A stretch of DNA of 64,000 bases from Hemibagrus wyckioides (Eukaryota > Chordata > Actinopteri > Siluriformes > Bagridae), in contig NC_080710.1 in NCBI RefSeq assembly GCF_019097595.1, positions 3,809,780 through 3,873,779 on the forward strand, read 5' to 3'. The position numbers and the translations under genes are program-made. The notes beneath the pieces were generated by a model. It saw only the letters and a program-made list of their open reading frames with translations. It did no database searches and was not told the origin of the DNA. This document shows positions 48,512-61,640 of the stretch, in pieces. The first letter of the stretch is position 1. Each line of letters opens with the position of its first letter.

Positions 48512-49374
48512 CATGTAAGTACACAAGCAACCTTTGTTACCCATGTTCTAGCAGCTTTAGAGACTCCTCACAGTTTCTATTTTTCTCTTGAATTTAACCG
48601 AGCAAACAATAAAAAACATTAAAACAAATGTCCGCAAAGTGCATAGAAGTACTAGAGGTACAGCTTTAACTCTGACTTGACTTCAGAGACTAAATAAATA
48701 ACGTCCTCACAGAAACCTTCACCTACTCTGCGGTGTTTGTGTTTTTTTTTTTGTTTATAAAATCCCTTCACGCATCACGTCCATCACGCAAGTCACCGAG
48801 TAACTCGCGTCTTTAATATCCACCGCCTTTCAGCCAGAAATGCTGTCGGAGCAAAACGTAAGAGAGAGAATCTTCTGAAACGCCGTCCGACCAATCAGAA
48901 CGCGGCTCACGACAGCGCTGTGGCGTAGCACAGGAGCAGCTCAGCGTGAAAGGAAGAGGAGGAGATGGAGAACATGCTCTAAAGGAGGATATAAATAGCG
49001 AGAAGCTGGGTTTTTTTTTCAGATTTCAGAAGTTCTTGAGATTGAGGGTGTTTTAATGTCAGTACGTTGGATTGAAAACGTCTCAATTCCTTGTGCCACA
49101 CGGCTATAAACATCGAAGGCTTTTAATGGTGCGCTTATCCATCCACTATCTGTAGTTCGTCTGATAATGGAATGAAACCTAGCATCCACTTTGATGACTG
49201 TTAACGGAGCTCCGACGAGGTCAATTGATTCGGGGAATTGATTCGGGGAAGAGCGGCGTTACTCTTTTCCACTTTTTCCCCCGGATTCCAACTTGAGAAA
49301 GATCTTTCGTTGAGATGTGGAAATCAGCCTGCAAACTGTGTGCAAGCGAGAGTGTGTAGGTGGAGTGGGTGGGC

Positions 49375-49378
<4 letters not shown>

Positions 49379-49406
<28 letters not shown>
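49379..49406. repeat. (GA)n microsatellite
   Basis: About 14 GA units. Confidence 0.95.
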
Positions 49407-49411
<5 letters not shown>

Positions 49412-49729
49412 GGAGGATCAGGAGTGTGCTACATTGGCGTAGTCTTCCACTTCGCCCCCTGAGAGTTGATGAGGGGGAGCTGAGAGTAATATAGGAAGAA
49501 AAGGAACCTGAGAAAGTCTTCAGGTTGAGTTCTTCGCTTCACTGAGTGTTTGATTCACACCGAACACCTGCGACCTGCTCATTAGATACCATACAAACAC
49601 CAGATGTTTAAACGACGGCAAAATCATAATCAAGCCCTCTTTTTTTGTTGTTGTTTTTTACCCGACTTCCAGCAGAGGAAGAGGCAAAATATCTTAAGCA
49701 GATATTGGCATCACTCATGCTGTTCATGT

Positions 49730-49760
<31 letters not shown>

Positions 49761-49894
49761 GGGAGCTTCATTGAGAGATGCAGCATAACCGTGGGTGGGA
49801 AGTGGAGTGTTGTGTAACCGAAAGAATGAGGTAACGAAGGCAAAAAAAAAAGGTGCAATATGTCAGCTCTTCAAATCCAAATCCTAAAGCTCTC

Positions 49895-50230
49895 TCGACT
49901 CTGTGCCGCCGAATTGGTCAGAAGGTGTGTGATATTATTGTGAGGGCTCGTTCTAATACGTTACCGTTTCCATAGTAGCGGCTCATTCATTCAAAGGCCC
50001 TCGTGCGCCGGACGCTCGCAGCATCCATGCCTAGAAATTATATGCAGTGTTGTCTGAGATGTAGGATTTTTTTTGCTTGCTTGGAGACTCCGGCGTCACA
50101 CGGATCAGTTTTTTCTTTTGACCAGCTTTGGAGAAAACAAACAGACGGTAATGAGGGAAGGACGTTTATCGCTCCTATAATATCTTGTCTCACAGACCTT
50201 CCACAACATTAACGGATAAAAAGTACAAGA
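49895..50230 (+). repeat. dispersed repeat copy
   Basis: Shows cgaattggtcagaaggtgtg, acgttaccgtttccatagta, a ttggagactccggcgtcaca module and a distal acattaacggataaaaagta, in the family order. Confidence 0.65.
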
Positions 50231-50394
50231 TATCATTCTTAATAATAGTGTAATTCTTAAAAATAGTGTAATATTTGTGTAAGATTAATAAACGTTTCAG
50301 GTCATGCAGTTAGAGGAAAATTCTAGAATACTTCAAGTACTACACTGAGGTAACACTAGCGCCAGGATGCAAACCTTGCTAAGATACACTATGT

Positions 50395-50893
50395 TGGCAA
50401 AACTTTTGGGACACTCCTCCAAATCATTGAGTTCAGGGGTTGGTCTCGACCCCTCAGTTCCAGTGAAAGGAACTCTTAATGCTTCAGCTTCATACCAAGA
50501 CATTTTGGACAATTTCATGCTCCCAACTTTATGGGAACAGTTTGGGGATGACCCCTTCCTGTTCCAACATGACTGCACAACAGTGACCAAAGTAAGGTCC
50601 ATAAAGACATGGATGAGTGAGTTTGGTGTGGAGGAACTTCAGAGTCCTGACCTCAACCCCATAGAACCCCTTTAGGATGAATTAGAGCGGAGACTGTGAG
50701 CCGGACCTTCTCGTCCAACATCAGTGCCTGACCTCACAAATGCACTTCTAGAGGAATGGTCAATAATTCCCATAAACACACTCCTAAACCTTGTGGAAAG
50801 CCTTCCCAGAAGCTGCAAAGGGCGGGACAACTCCATATTACATTCATGTGCATGTAAAGGTAGACGTCCCAAAACCTTTGGCAATATAGTGTA
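50395..50893 (+). mobile_element. Tc1-like transposon, deletion derivative with both ends
   Basis: The left end tacactatgttggcaaaact and right end aacctttggcaatatagtgta form terminal inverted repeats. Between them only the C-terminal transposase region survives (VPVKGTLNASASYQDILDNF, then DLNPIE), after the same internal deletion as the copies at 7945 and 18935. Stops interrupt the frame. Confidence 0.88.
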
Positions 50894-51994
50894 CATGAAG
50901 TATACATGAAGGACACAGTGACAGTGTTTTATCTGGTTAAGTCGCTGGTCATAATTGACGAAAACCAAGGATCCCTCATGGAATTCCTTAACATTCCTGT
51001 TCCTCATGGAAGGGAAATATCGTGTGTATATATAGAGATATTTTCTTCCTTTAGCTTTAGGGCACCTTTTCAGCTAAGCCCAAAACACCATTGACATGCC
51101 GCAATTTATTCATTTCCTGACCTGTAAAATGACTTTACCCAGTAATCACATGGCTAACTGATCGCTAGTCACTGTCATCCAGCTAACTTTCTTGTAAATG
51201 CTGTGAACTATCTATGTGGCAAACAGAGGTCTAATATTTACCTCAGCATTGAATCAGAATCATCTGTAGAAGCTAACTGAGCTAGCCACAAAAAACAGCA
51301 ACAGCTAATTTACCCAAACTCCATTAGCAGTAAGTAATCTTTGGGGGGGTAAGAGTTTCAGGAAGCTTGTGGTGAGCAGTGGCTGTTCCGGCTAAGTGCT
51401 GGTCAGTCGGTAGCTTAATTGTTAAGTGGAAATGACTCAACGTTCAAGGAAAGAAATTAAAGCTTTACTTCAGAATGATTCTGAGTTTTAGCGTCTGAGG
51501 AACTGACTGAGACTTAGCGGCTAATCTGTGTCTCTGTATGTGTCTCAGCTTTTGGAGCTGTTTTGTAAATATTTGGAGTTTTGAAAAGATTTGTAACTCT
51601 CTCTCTCTCTCTCTCTCCCCCATGTGGCGTCTGCTTCCTCTGAAATTCTTCCCCGGATTCAAACCCATCCTAGGTGAGTGTTCCTGTTCTCGTATGTTTA
51701 CTGTATTTGGGTCGAGTTCTTTTCCAGCGTGTAGCGTAGCTGAGACGGATTTCTCCGAATCTGTACGTGTATTCGGGTTGAAACATGTAGGCGTGGCCTA
51801 AAGCCAAAAACGTTCTTAAAGTTCCTCAACCTCAGCTACATCGCTCCTGTTTATAACTAGTCATGCCTGGGACATTTATTTTCGTCTGTCCATTTCTCCA
51901 TCTATATTAACGTACATGGTTTTTGTTTGTTAGATGACCTTTGAACCTTTCTGGAAAAAAACCAAAACAAACAAAAGAACAAAAATGTATATTT

Positions 51995-52090
51995 GTATCC
52001 CTTCCCTTTCCCCTTCCCTTTCCTTTCCTTTTCCCCTTCCCTTTCCCTTTCCCTTTTCTTTCCTTCCCTTCCCCTCCTTTCCCTTTCCGT
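51995..52090. repeat. CCCTTT/CCTT-rich simple repeat
   Basis: Pyrimidine-only tract of CCCTTT-like words; the minus strand gives a Lys/Arg/Glu-rich spurious frame. Confidence 0.9.
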
Positions 52091-52317
52091 CTTGATCTGG
52101 GTGAAATTTGACCTGTGAATTTGAGTCTCAGTCTTGCGAGCCAATAGAAGGGCAGTGGGCGGGACTGTGGTGTCTTTGTTCTGTAGAGTAAATGTAGGAG
52201 GTGCTAAATATTAAGTAGCGCTCACACCTTGGTGTTTTCTTATTGTTGTTTGGCTGAAAAAAAAAATACACAAAAAAACAAGTTATCCATCTGGTGCGCC
52301 ATTATTTTTCTGTGGTA

Positions 52318-52321
<4 letters not shown>

Positions 52322-52371
<50 letters not shown>

Positions 52372-52376
52372 TGTGT
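52322..52376. repeat. CT then GT compound microsatellite
   Basis: About 16 CT units pass directly into about 11 GT units. Confidence 0.95.
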
Positions 52377-52774
52377 TAGCGATGTTAGCACCTCTCAAGC
52401 TAGGTTTTTGATGGAGAGAATACAGATTGAAATGTTGAATTTGGTGAAGGATCCTCTACAGAAAGTCCCAGATTTCCGAGCTGATCAATGAGCCACTTTA
52501 TTGTTACTCTTCTGTTAATGAGAACAGGTTCCCTCTGAAACCTGGAGACGTCTGTGATCTTCTTCTGTAATTGTTCGTCTCTTTCTGGCTTTCTGCAGCA
52601 GCAGGGTGAGATAAGCGAGCTGGGTGTCTGTGTCCGGTGTGGAATAGGCACAGAGGATTTGTGTAGTAGAGCGTTAGAGATTAAAGAGGTGACTGAGGCA
52701 CGATGCTACACTGGGCTGATTCACTGCTGATCACCCACTGCAGCTCTCCTTCCCCAGATGTTACTGTCTCTCTG

Positions 52775-52868
52775 TGTGTCTCTCTCTCTCTCTCTCTGTT
52801 ACTCTATTTCTCTTATTCTCTATTTCTCTTATTCTCTATTTCATTCCCCCCCTCTCTGTTACTCTATT

Positions 52869-52906
<38 letters not shown>

Positions 52907-52934
52907 TCTATTTCTCTTATTCTCTATTTCGCTT

Positions 52935-52992
<58 letters not shown>

Positions 52993-53040
52993 TCTATTTC
53001 TCTTATTCTCTATTTCACCCCCCCCCGCTGTTACTCTATT

Positions 53041-53086
<46 letters not shown>

Positions 53087-53139
53087 ACTCTATTTCTCTT
53101 ATTCTCTATTTCATTCCCCCCCCTCTCTGTTACTCTATT

Positions 53140-53172
<33 letters not shown>

Positions 53173-53652
53173 GTTACTCTATTTCTCTTATTCTCTATTT
53201 CACCCCCCTCTCTGTTACTCTATTTCTCTTATTCTCTATTTCACCCCCCTCTCTGTTACTCTATTTCTCTTATTCTCTATTTCACCCCCCTCTCTGTTAC
53301 TCTATTTCTCTTATTCTCTATTTCGCTTTCTCTCTCTCTCTCTCTGTTACTCTATTTCTCTTATTCTCTATTTCGCTTTCTCCCTCTCTCTCTCTCTCTT
53401 ACTCTATTTCTCTTTTTCTCTATTTCACCCCCTCTCTGTTACTCTATTTCTCTTATTCTCTATTTCACCCCCCTCTCTGTTACTCTATTTCTCTTATTCT
53501 CTATTTCACTTTCTCCCTCTCTCTCTCTCTCTCTCTCTCTTACTCTATTTCTCTTTTTCTCTATTTCACCCCCTCTCTCTTACTCTATTTCTCTTATTCT
53601 CTGTTTCACCCCCCTCTCTGTTACTCTATTTCTCTTATTCTCTATTTCGCTT

Positions 53653-53690
<38 letters not shown>

Positions 53691-53842
53691 TCTATTTCTC
53701 TTTTTCTCTATTTCACCCCCTCTCTGTTACTCTATTTCTCTTATTCTCTTTTGCTTTCTCTCTCTCTCTCTCTTACTCTATTTCTCTTATTCTCTATTTC
53801 ACCCCCCTCTCTGTTACTCTATTTCTCTTATTCTCTATATCA

Positions 53843-53883
<41 letters not shown>

Positions 53884-54105
53884 TCTATTTCTCTTATTCT
53901 CTATTTCACTTTCTCTCTCTCTCTCTCTCTCTCTCTTACTCTATTTCTCTTATTCTCTATTTCACTTTCTCTCTCTCTCTCTTACTCTATTTCTCTTATT
54001 CTCTATTTCACTTTCTCTCTCTCTCTCTCTCTCTCTTACTCTATTTCTCTTATTCTCTATTTCACCCCCCTCTCTGTTACTCTATTTCTCTTATTCTCTA
54101 TTTCA

Positions 54106-54144
<39 letters not shown>

Positions 54145-54242
54145 TCTATTTCTCTTATTCTCTATTTCACCCCCCTCTCTGTTACTCTATTTCTCTTATT
54201 CTCTATTTCACTTTCTCTCTCTCTCTTGCTGTCTCTCTCCTT
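52775..54242. repeat. 1.5-kb CT-rich higher-order tandem array
   Basis: Units alternate between a CT run and the phrase tctatttctcttattctcta followed by tttcacccccctctctgtta. This gives a period of about 41 bp where CT runs are short and longer where they expand. No stop codon occurs in the unit in any plus frame, so all three plus frames stay open for about 490-520 codons. These Ser/Leu/Phe-rich frames are not genes. Confidence 0.95.
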
Positions 54243-54329
54243 TCCTTGGGCTGTGTGAGGAGAAATGTCATTAGTTGTGTGTGTGTGTGTGAGAGAGAGA
54301 CTTGAAGCTGATTAATTTACCGTTCATAC

Positions 54330-54364
54330 ACACACACACACACACACACACATACAACTGTGAA

Positions 54365-54399
<35 letters not shown>

Positions 54400-54402
54400 T
54401 GC
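54330..54402. repeat. CA microsatellites
   Basis: Two CA runs of about 12-13 units separated by a short spacer. Confidence 0.95.
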
Positions 54403-54494
54403 TATTTAGAACTTACATACACACACTAAACAGACATGAGTGCTGCTGTGCAGATCACTTGTGCGTCTTAGGTTTGTGCGCATATGTTCGTGTG

Positions 54495-54615
54495 TGTGCC
54501 AATGTGTGTGTGCATGTTCACAGTTTTGTCTGTGTGTCTGTGTGTGTGCATGTTCACAGTTTTGTCTGTGTGTGTGCATGTTCACAGTTTTGTCTGTGTC
54601 CATTTTCATAGTGTG
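54495..54615. repeat. GT-rich minisatellite (catgttcacagttttgtctg unit)
   Basis: Three to four units of about 32-38 bp contain gcatgttcacagttttgtct followed by a GT run. Confidence 0.85.
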
Positions 54616-54664
54616 TGTTTGTGTGCTTGCAGATGAAGACTTTGAAGTGTGTGTGCGTGTGTTA

Positions 54665-54831
54665 GTGTCCTACCTTCCCTTTGGCTCTTTGTAATGGTGC
54701 CAGTTGAAGAGTTTCAAGAAGGTGTGTGTGTGTGTTACCTATCTTGGTTTGAGTAATAGTACAAGATGAAAAATGATGTGTGTGTGTAGTATCTGTCTTG
54801 TCCTTTGTAATGGCACCAGATAAGGAGTTTC

Positions 54832-54873
<42 letters not shown>

Positions 54874-54916
54874 TATCTACCCTGTTGTTTGTAATTGTAC
54901 CAGATGAAGATATGCC

Positions 54917-54950
<34 letters not shown>

Positions 54951-55015
54951 ACCTGGTCCTTTGTAATGGTACCAGATGAAGAAACGTGTGTATGTGAAAT
55001 GTGTGTGTGTGTCAC
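54665..55015. repeat. minisatellite with GTACCAGATGAAGA core
   Basis: Five units of about 65-90 bp. Each has tttgtaatggtaccagatga or a variant, then a variable GT (once GA) run, then a tatctgtcttg-like link. Starts lie near 54688, 54748, 54810, 54886 and 54958. Confidence 0.85.
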
Positions 55016-55294
55016 AGTCTTTGATCTTGGAGTAGAATCCCTGGTCTTTTCATCCTCGGTTCAGCGTGTGACTCCTCGCCTGCTCGTCCATCCTGCTCCT
55101 TCAAAGGGCCGATTTTGTCACTAAACCATTATCAGCAACTGGAGCTCCGGCTCCTGGAGGAGGAGTTTCTCCTTTCATCTGTTTTTTTTTTCCTATTATC
55201 TAGATTAGGCTAGCTGACGGTCGGCCATTTTGAATTGACGAGCTGCGCCTTTGAGTAGTGGAGTTCCTCAAGGCTGGATCTTAGGTCCACTTTG

Positions 55295-55297
<3 letters not shown>

Positions 55298-55333
<36 letters not shown>
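55298..55333. repeat. (CT)n microsatellite
   Basis: About 17 CT units. Confidence 0.95.
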
Positions 55334-55335
<2 letters not shown>

Positions 55336-56872
55336 AAGAAGTTATTTAGGAAGGTCAATGACTTTTGGAGAACTTTAGTGCTTGGGGTTGCATCTTAAGA
55401 GCAAGTTTTCTGCGGTTTCATCACTGCGCCCTCCTACCCTGCTTTAACAGTATGAGATTAGTGATATTATTATGGCTTCATTAGTTCTGCTGTAATGATG
55501 CCGTGAACACCGCGGCGCGTTATTGACGCACAATCGAAGCCGACTATCGAGCGCTGCTGTTTCCTCGACTGGGAATCCGTTCACACCGGGATCTCTTTTT
55601 GTAAGAAATGAATGTGTCCATAGGGAAGGTTACGGCTTCACGCTGCTTTGTAAAGATAACGGAAAAAAGCTAAGGATTGTGAATATACCGTGACGCCGGT
55701 TCTGAAAAATCAGTCATCGAAAAATAACGTATATTCACAACCCTTAACTTTTTCATGTTGATTTGTTCGACTGAAATATCATTGAATCTATTAGGTTGTG
55801 ATGTCTGACGTGAATCAGTGATTTATCCAGTTTTTTCCATTGATGCCAGTGGTGTAGTTTAAGGTAAGGGGGAGATGAGGAAGGTGGGGGTGCCAATACT
55901 TTACACATAGCGATAGATGGTGATAAAAGTTTGCCTTTACATCTAAGTGACGTATATGATAACTTTCCCTTTTTTTTTCTTTATCTGGGTGAAATTTGAC
56001 CTGTGAATTCGTCAAGATCAGATTTGTGAGCCAATGGAAAACGAGTGGGCGGGGCTATGGTGTTTTTGTTCTGTAAAGTTATTAGTTAATGTGTAACACA
56101 CTTGCTATTGTGCGGTTATAGGAAAGAAATCAGTGACTATCACTGAAGGAAATTCTTTAGTAAAGAATGGCATATTTATTGTTATCCCTTTATCTCTACA
56201 TTTCTTGTTTCTCACGCAGCGAGAAACCGTCGTTTCTTCAGCAACCGCTTTTGCTTTTAATATATTTTTTTTAAACCCTCTTTTTTTTCCTGTGATGGAA
56301 GAATGACACTTTTTTGATTAAACATTTGGACGATTTCTTTTCTTTTCAAGATGACAGCATGTGACGATGATGATGGTCCCTGTGTAAGCTGTTACTGTAG
56401 AAACCATGAATAGAAACCTTCTGTTCTTGCTGTGGTGGATACAAATCGAATGTATACCTTGATGGTTAATATATCTATATAAATATCTGACATGACTGGA
56501 ACCTGTAGGCTGCAGTGTAATTTAATTTGCTGCCTGTCACGGAGCGAACTGGCTTCGGGAACACAAGCAGGTCTCGGGTTCGGCCGTGACGTGGGTCGCC
56601 CCAGGCCGCCGCTTCCTTCCACAGATTTTGGACCGGTTTTAGCCGGATCTCTTCCTCTCATCCAAATCCCTGTCTTCGTTCCCGGCCTGCCATCTGTAGA
56701 GGATGCCTGTGCGCCTGTAAAGAGACGCCCAGACCAGGAGCCAAGCCAAGAGCGAGGGGATACACCTGTAGGTCCGAGGCCGCTTTGGCTTGGTCAGAAT
56801 TACGAGAATTACGAGTCTGTGTGTACGTTGAGACGATTGTCAACTTTAATACTTCTACATCAGAGTAGTATA

Positions 56873-56963
56873 GCTATGGATGGATGGATGGATGGATAGA
56901 AGGATGAATGGATGGATAAAAGGATGAATGGATGGATAAAAGGATGGATAGATGGATGGATGT
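56873..56963. repeat. (GGAT)n array
   Basis: Tandem GGAT with ggataaaaggatgaat variants, possibly the tail of a lost SINE copy. Confidence 0.9.
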
Positions 56964-57070
56964 ATGTCTGACTTTCTGACCAATCAGAAGCGAGTATTCT
57001 GTGAATAAACCTCCTTCAATAGACGCACTGTTTACTTCCACGCCTCTGATCTGATATAATGTGATTTTGG
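56960..57070. repeat. dispersed repeat fragment (CCAATCAG module)
   Basis: Contains ctttctgaccaatcagaagc and ctgtgaataaacctccttca, the same module plus neighbour words as at 36820. Confidence 0.45.
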
Positions 57071-57238
57071 ATACAGCTGCTTTATTTTCACTGAGTAGAA
57101 AGTGCACATGAGAGAGACAAACACACACACACACAGCACAAGGGCCTCGTCCACTAAGAAAAGCCCATTTTAGATGCTGATGTGTCGCTGATGGATTTTT
57201 TCCTCCCTGTGTAATGCACAGCTGTACTCTTTTGGCAT

Positions 57239-57239
57239 G

Positions 57240-57273
<34 letters not shown>
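57239..57273. repeat. (GT)n microsatellite
   Basis: About 17 GT units; a (CA)n run follows at 57503-57532. Confidence 0.95.
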
Positions 57274-57278
<5 letters not shown>

Positions 57279-57500
57279 AGACAGCACTGACGGCGTTCTC
57301 CATCCATCTAGAACACAGTAGTTTTCCAGCAGATACAATCCTCACGCTTGGATCCAGATCCGTTTTCCGTTTCTTTTCATTGGAGTTGAATTTTTTTAAA
57401 CAGCTTTCGTGTCTTAATGCCGTCGTGTGGCCTGAAAAGCCTCCAGCACCCACACTGGACTGGAGGTGGATGTGCTACGGGAGGTTTTGACAAGCTGATG

Positions 57501-57535
<35 letters not shown>

Positions 57536-57619
57536 TCTTATAAAACCATGTTTTTTTTTTCATAAGTTCTTTGCCTCAAGAATTGTGAGTAAATATTAAA
57601 AAAAAAAGTCATGGGCCTC

Positions 57620-57653
<34 letters not shown>

Positions 57654-59382
57654 TTCCCCCTCCCATCAATCACAGCCACACTTAACCGATCATCAACCAA
57701 TCATGTGTGAGCTCTAGTATGTGGAAGAGGGCAGATATCTCACTCTTTCAAGTGGCCTGTGAAGCTACTTGAGTGTTTGTCTCATAGGACATAATAACTC
57801 ATATAAGAGTTCAGATATTTTTTCCTTTAATTTGTCACATATCTGTGTTAGAATTATTTAAAGCTCTGAAAAAGTCGCTCACTTCTCCACCTCCATTCTA
57901 ACCTTTCTTTCAAACCTTTCATACATGAGATTTTTGGGATTTTCACGAGACGTAACATTTCAAGAGTCGACTATAACAGGCATTATAATATAACCCCCCC
58001 CCCAATCTTCCGCCCCCCTTGTTATAGTGTGCGTATTTTCGTCTCCTTCTTTCCGCATATTCTCTTCTTTCCTCTCCGTGTGGGCGGGGCGTCAACCATA
58101 TCTTCTCTTGGACCAGCAGAAAGACGGCAAGGGACACGAGAAGGAGCGCTCAGGATTAGAATTCAAGATGTACAAAAATAATCACTGCTCTTTTTTTTTT
58201 TTTTTTTTGGGATGTTCAGATTGTGGCTAGTGGGAGCTACATTGTGTGTGTGTGTGTGTGTGTGTGTGTGGAGTGGTATGTGCTGCACACTTAATTTTTT
58301 TTTTTTTTTTTTTTTTTATGTAACCATGGCATGTTTCCCAGTAGAGGCTCGTGACCAGAGATTTCGGTGCTGTAGGATGACATTAATAAGTCGAGAGGGC
58401 AGCACACTCGAGGCCAGACAGCCGACAATCAGTCCTTCTGCGTTTTTTTTTGGCCACACCTTGTTCAGAAGGTGTGTTTCCTGTCACGCTAACAATTTAC
58501 TCTGGTTGCCAGTTTTCGGTGAAATTCCCCAAACATCCACACCTGAAAAGTCACCTGTAAAAAATAAATAAATAAATGAATGAATGAATGAATGAATAAA
58601 TATGATCGTTAGAAAAGTAATTTTTATTTTTTGTAGTAGAACACCAGACACAGCATCTGTGTTCAAACTAGGGGTAAAAATCAGGACTCTGGCATCTTGG
58701 TGGCATGTTTACTGTGGTCCAAATCTGTGATAAAACTCAAATGAACACAGTGAGACTCAATATATATTATATTATGGTCCTGATGCAGTTCATACATTTG
58801 ACCACTAGGGGCTGTAAGTCTATGGAACTGAACAGCATTTAGAAAGAGGAGTACATTAATGAAACATCAGCTCACATCTGTCCAAAAAAACAAACGTTTT
58901 CTTTCAATAGTTGAAAGATTTTGGCGGAATTTAGATATGTATAGAGTGAAAGTTTCGTCTGTAGCTCCAATGCTCTGTATACAGCTATACAGTGTGAACT
59001 ATACATTTATGAATATTTTTTTTTCCTTTTTATGAATAAATATTTAGATGAATATGAAAAGAAAGGACGGCCGCGGATGTTTCAATCTCGTCACGTTCCC
59101 AGGTTAGCTTGGCAGTACGGGCGTTATTTATTTATTTATTTTTTTATCCAGTGGTGTGGAGAATCAAGTGAAAACACGTCCCCTTTCTTTCCTTCTGAAA
59201 CAAACAAACGAAAAAAAAGGAATAAAATTAAATGGTATAAATAAATAAATAAATAAATAAACAGCAATGTAATTTAAAAAAAAAACATTCAGACATGCAA
59301 GAGCACTGTGGGTTGCCAAGGCAACAGGCAGCCTGCTGCAGAGAGAGAGGAAGAAAAAGAGGGAGGTAGTGGGCAGGATGTA

Positions 59383-59384
<2 letters not shown>

Positions 59385-59413
<29 letters not shown>
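59385..59413. repeat. (CA)n microsatellite
   Basis: About 14 CA units. Confidence 0.95.
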
Positions 59414-59416
<3 letters not shown>

Positions 59417-59635
59417 TAAAGAAAACTCCAAATAAAATCCAGAAATGTTATCTCTTTCCTTGATATGTTGCATTATAACATGAAGCTTAACACATTTTAT
59501 TTGTTCATTTATTTATTTATTTATTTACTGATGCTCCATTGGATGGTGCAGAGAAAAATGTTCTTTTGTGATGAAGCTGGTTATTGCACTTCCAGCTAAT
59601 ATGGTGCCGTGCATAAGTTGACACCTCCACCCCTA

Positions 59636-60045
59636 CTGACTAGTTTATTAGGAACACCTTTGTTTATTTTCGTCTGTTTATTGATGTCATGAAATCATGC
59701 AGGTGGAGAGCTTCAGCTGGTGTTGATGTCAAATGGCAGAACGAGGATCTCATGGATGTTGGTTTGAACTTGAGTTTCGTAAACCGCTGACATATTGTCA
59801 AAAAATAGAGAGCTCTATGTGATGAGAGAAGGTGAGAGGAGATGGGTCAGGCTTGTCTGAGTAGACAAACCCAAGCATCTCCAAACACATGCTACCTTGA
59901 AACCTTGAGGCGGATGTGCAGCAACAGCAGAAGACCAGGAGATCAGGTTCCACTCTTGGACCTGAGGCTCACCCACATCAGGCAGATGAAGATCTCAGCT
60001 GTCAGGTTGTTCTCAGAGGAACACAGCATCATGAAGGCCGAAGAG
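59636..60045 (+). mobile_element. Tc1-like transposase remnant (cttgaggcggatg region)
   Basis: Begins tagtttattaggaacacctt, then aatcatgcaggtggagagct, and later encodes LRRMCSNSRRPGDQVPLL at about 59899-59960. This matches the RRMGYNSRRPxRVPLL region of a fish Tc1-like transposase. It is heavily deleted, and is the same family as the short copy at 21896. Confidence 0.8.
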
Positions 60046-60093
60046 TTATCAAAACAAATCCAGGATAAAATTCTAGGATAGTATTTGTAGTAC

Positions 60094-60094
60094 C

Positions 60095-60129
<35 letters not shown>
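60094..60129. repeat. (GT)n microsatellite
   Basis: About 17 GT units. Confidence 0.95.
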
Positions 60130-60130
<1 letters not shown>

Positions 60131-61189
60131 GTGAGTGGGTGGTACAGGAGCACTCGGTGGATGCTGAGCTTCGGGCTTGTTTTATTTTTCTGAGTGCTTT
60201 TCAGCGAGCTTTCAACACTCAGCGGAAAAAAAAAAACCAAACAAACCCCAAAATAAAACACTGTTCCAATATTTTTGGGGTTTTCGCCTCGCTCAAATTT
60301 GTCAACACTTTCCAAGCTCTTGCTCCAGTGTGTGTGCACATGTTAAGAATCTTCCAGATCAACCCGCCTCCTTTCTGTTAAACCCCGCCCCCTCTGCCAC
60401 AGTATCAGTCCCAGATTCTTGAACATCTTGTTTTGTGGAAGGAGTCTCCGTTTTCAGCAAATCTTGCAACAAAGATGGAGTTACGACCGTCGTTTATAGC
60501 CACGTCCGTTACACCGACGTGTCATCGATGATTGATTTGACGTCACGGATCGAAGTGTTTTCTTCCTTTACCGAGGATAATATTAGAATCGCTTCTATTA
60601 TCTATTATATCTCTGTCTCATGCTTCAGTATGGAGGTTTACCTTTTTTTTTTTAGTTATATAACAGCATCATGTCACTCGGTGTTAGAAACCACGCAAAC
60701 AACTCCGACCTGCCAGAACGTCCTGTCACGGTATGAGATTTGTGTGGAATGATGTGGACGTGCGGTTCGGACAGAGCTGCTAGCTACGTCGAAGTGTCCG
60801 TTACTTCTTCGCTACATTAGCGTCAGCGCATTGCTAAAGGCTAAAAGAAATGAATTTTTCAGCTGAAACGTTCCATTAAAGCTAAATTCTCTCTCTCTCG
60901 CTCATGGTGTCAGTGACACTGATGCTGTGCCACCGAAAAAACCCTCTCTAATTGTACCACGGCTGCTCCTCTCACTCCTCTGCTTCTGCTGTCACCCTCG
61001 ATGAAATCTCCAGCTCGGCAGTCTGTACACTGTCAAAATGGTGGACGTCTCTTTCCTCGTACGCATCTTTTACCGCCCGCTTCCAAGATCACGACCCGCG
61101 ACCACGTCGTTATTAACGGTGTCCATAATATTTCCTTTTTTTTTTTTTTTTTAAATAAGCTCTGAACGTACTTCTGTTTTGTTTTTGTT

Positions 61190-61640
61190 TTAATAAATAC
61201 GAATGCGTTGCTATAGTAACAGCTAATCCGAAGAGGTTTCCGTGAGGGATGCTGCATTAGGACTGGGCGATAAGTCGATATATTAATGATACTGTGAGAA
61301 ATTTCGTCGTGATAGACTTTTCTGAGGTTCGTTTTAGCTTTAAGCAGAAAACAAACAAGCAAATGAACGGTTGTTTATCACGCCAGTGTAACACGATACA
61401 TATTATAACGTGTATTGTTAGATTTATATACCGTCTACGGAAGGAGCCTCCAGTTTCAGCTGTTAAAACATCGATAGTTGTCCAGTTTCTCGGTCACAAG
61501 CTACGTGTGTTTTGTCTCGGAGTAAAAAAAGCAGTGACGTATTTATAGCTGCTGTGATATAAGAGATAAGTCGTGTCACGGGTGTTGTGAAACATTACAC
61601 GTGACTATAAACGGATAAAAAGGACGTTTTTATGGGACGT
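61190..61640 (+). repeat. dispersed repeat copy, near full-length at the distal side
   Basis: Contains gcgttgctatagtaacagct, ggaaggagcctccagtttca, atagctgctgtgatataaga, cgtgtcacgggtgttgtgaa and tgactataaacggataaaaa in order. The proximal CCAATCAG module is missing. Confidence 0.65.

Noticed and set aside
52703..54305. Open frames of about 494-523 codons in the CT array
   Set aside because: All three frames are open because the repeat lacks stop codons; the predicted Ser/Leu/Phe repeats reflect the array.
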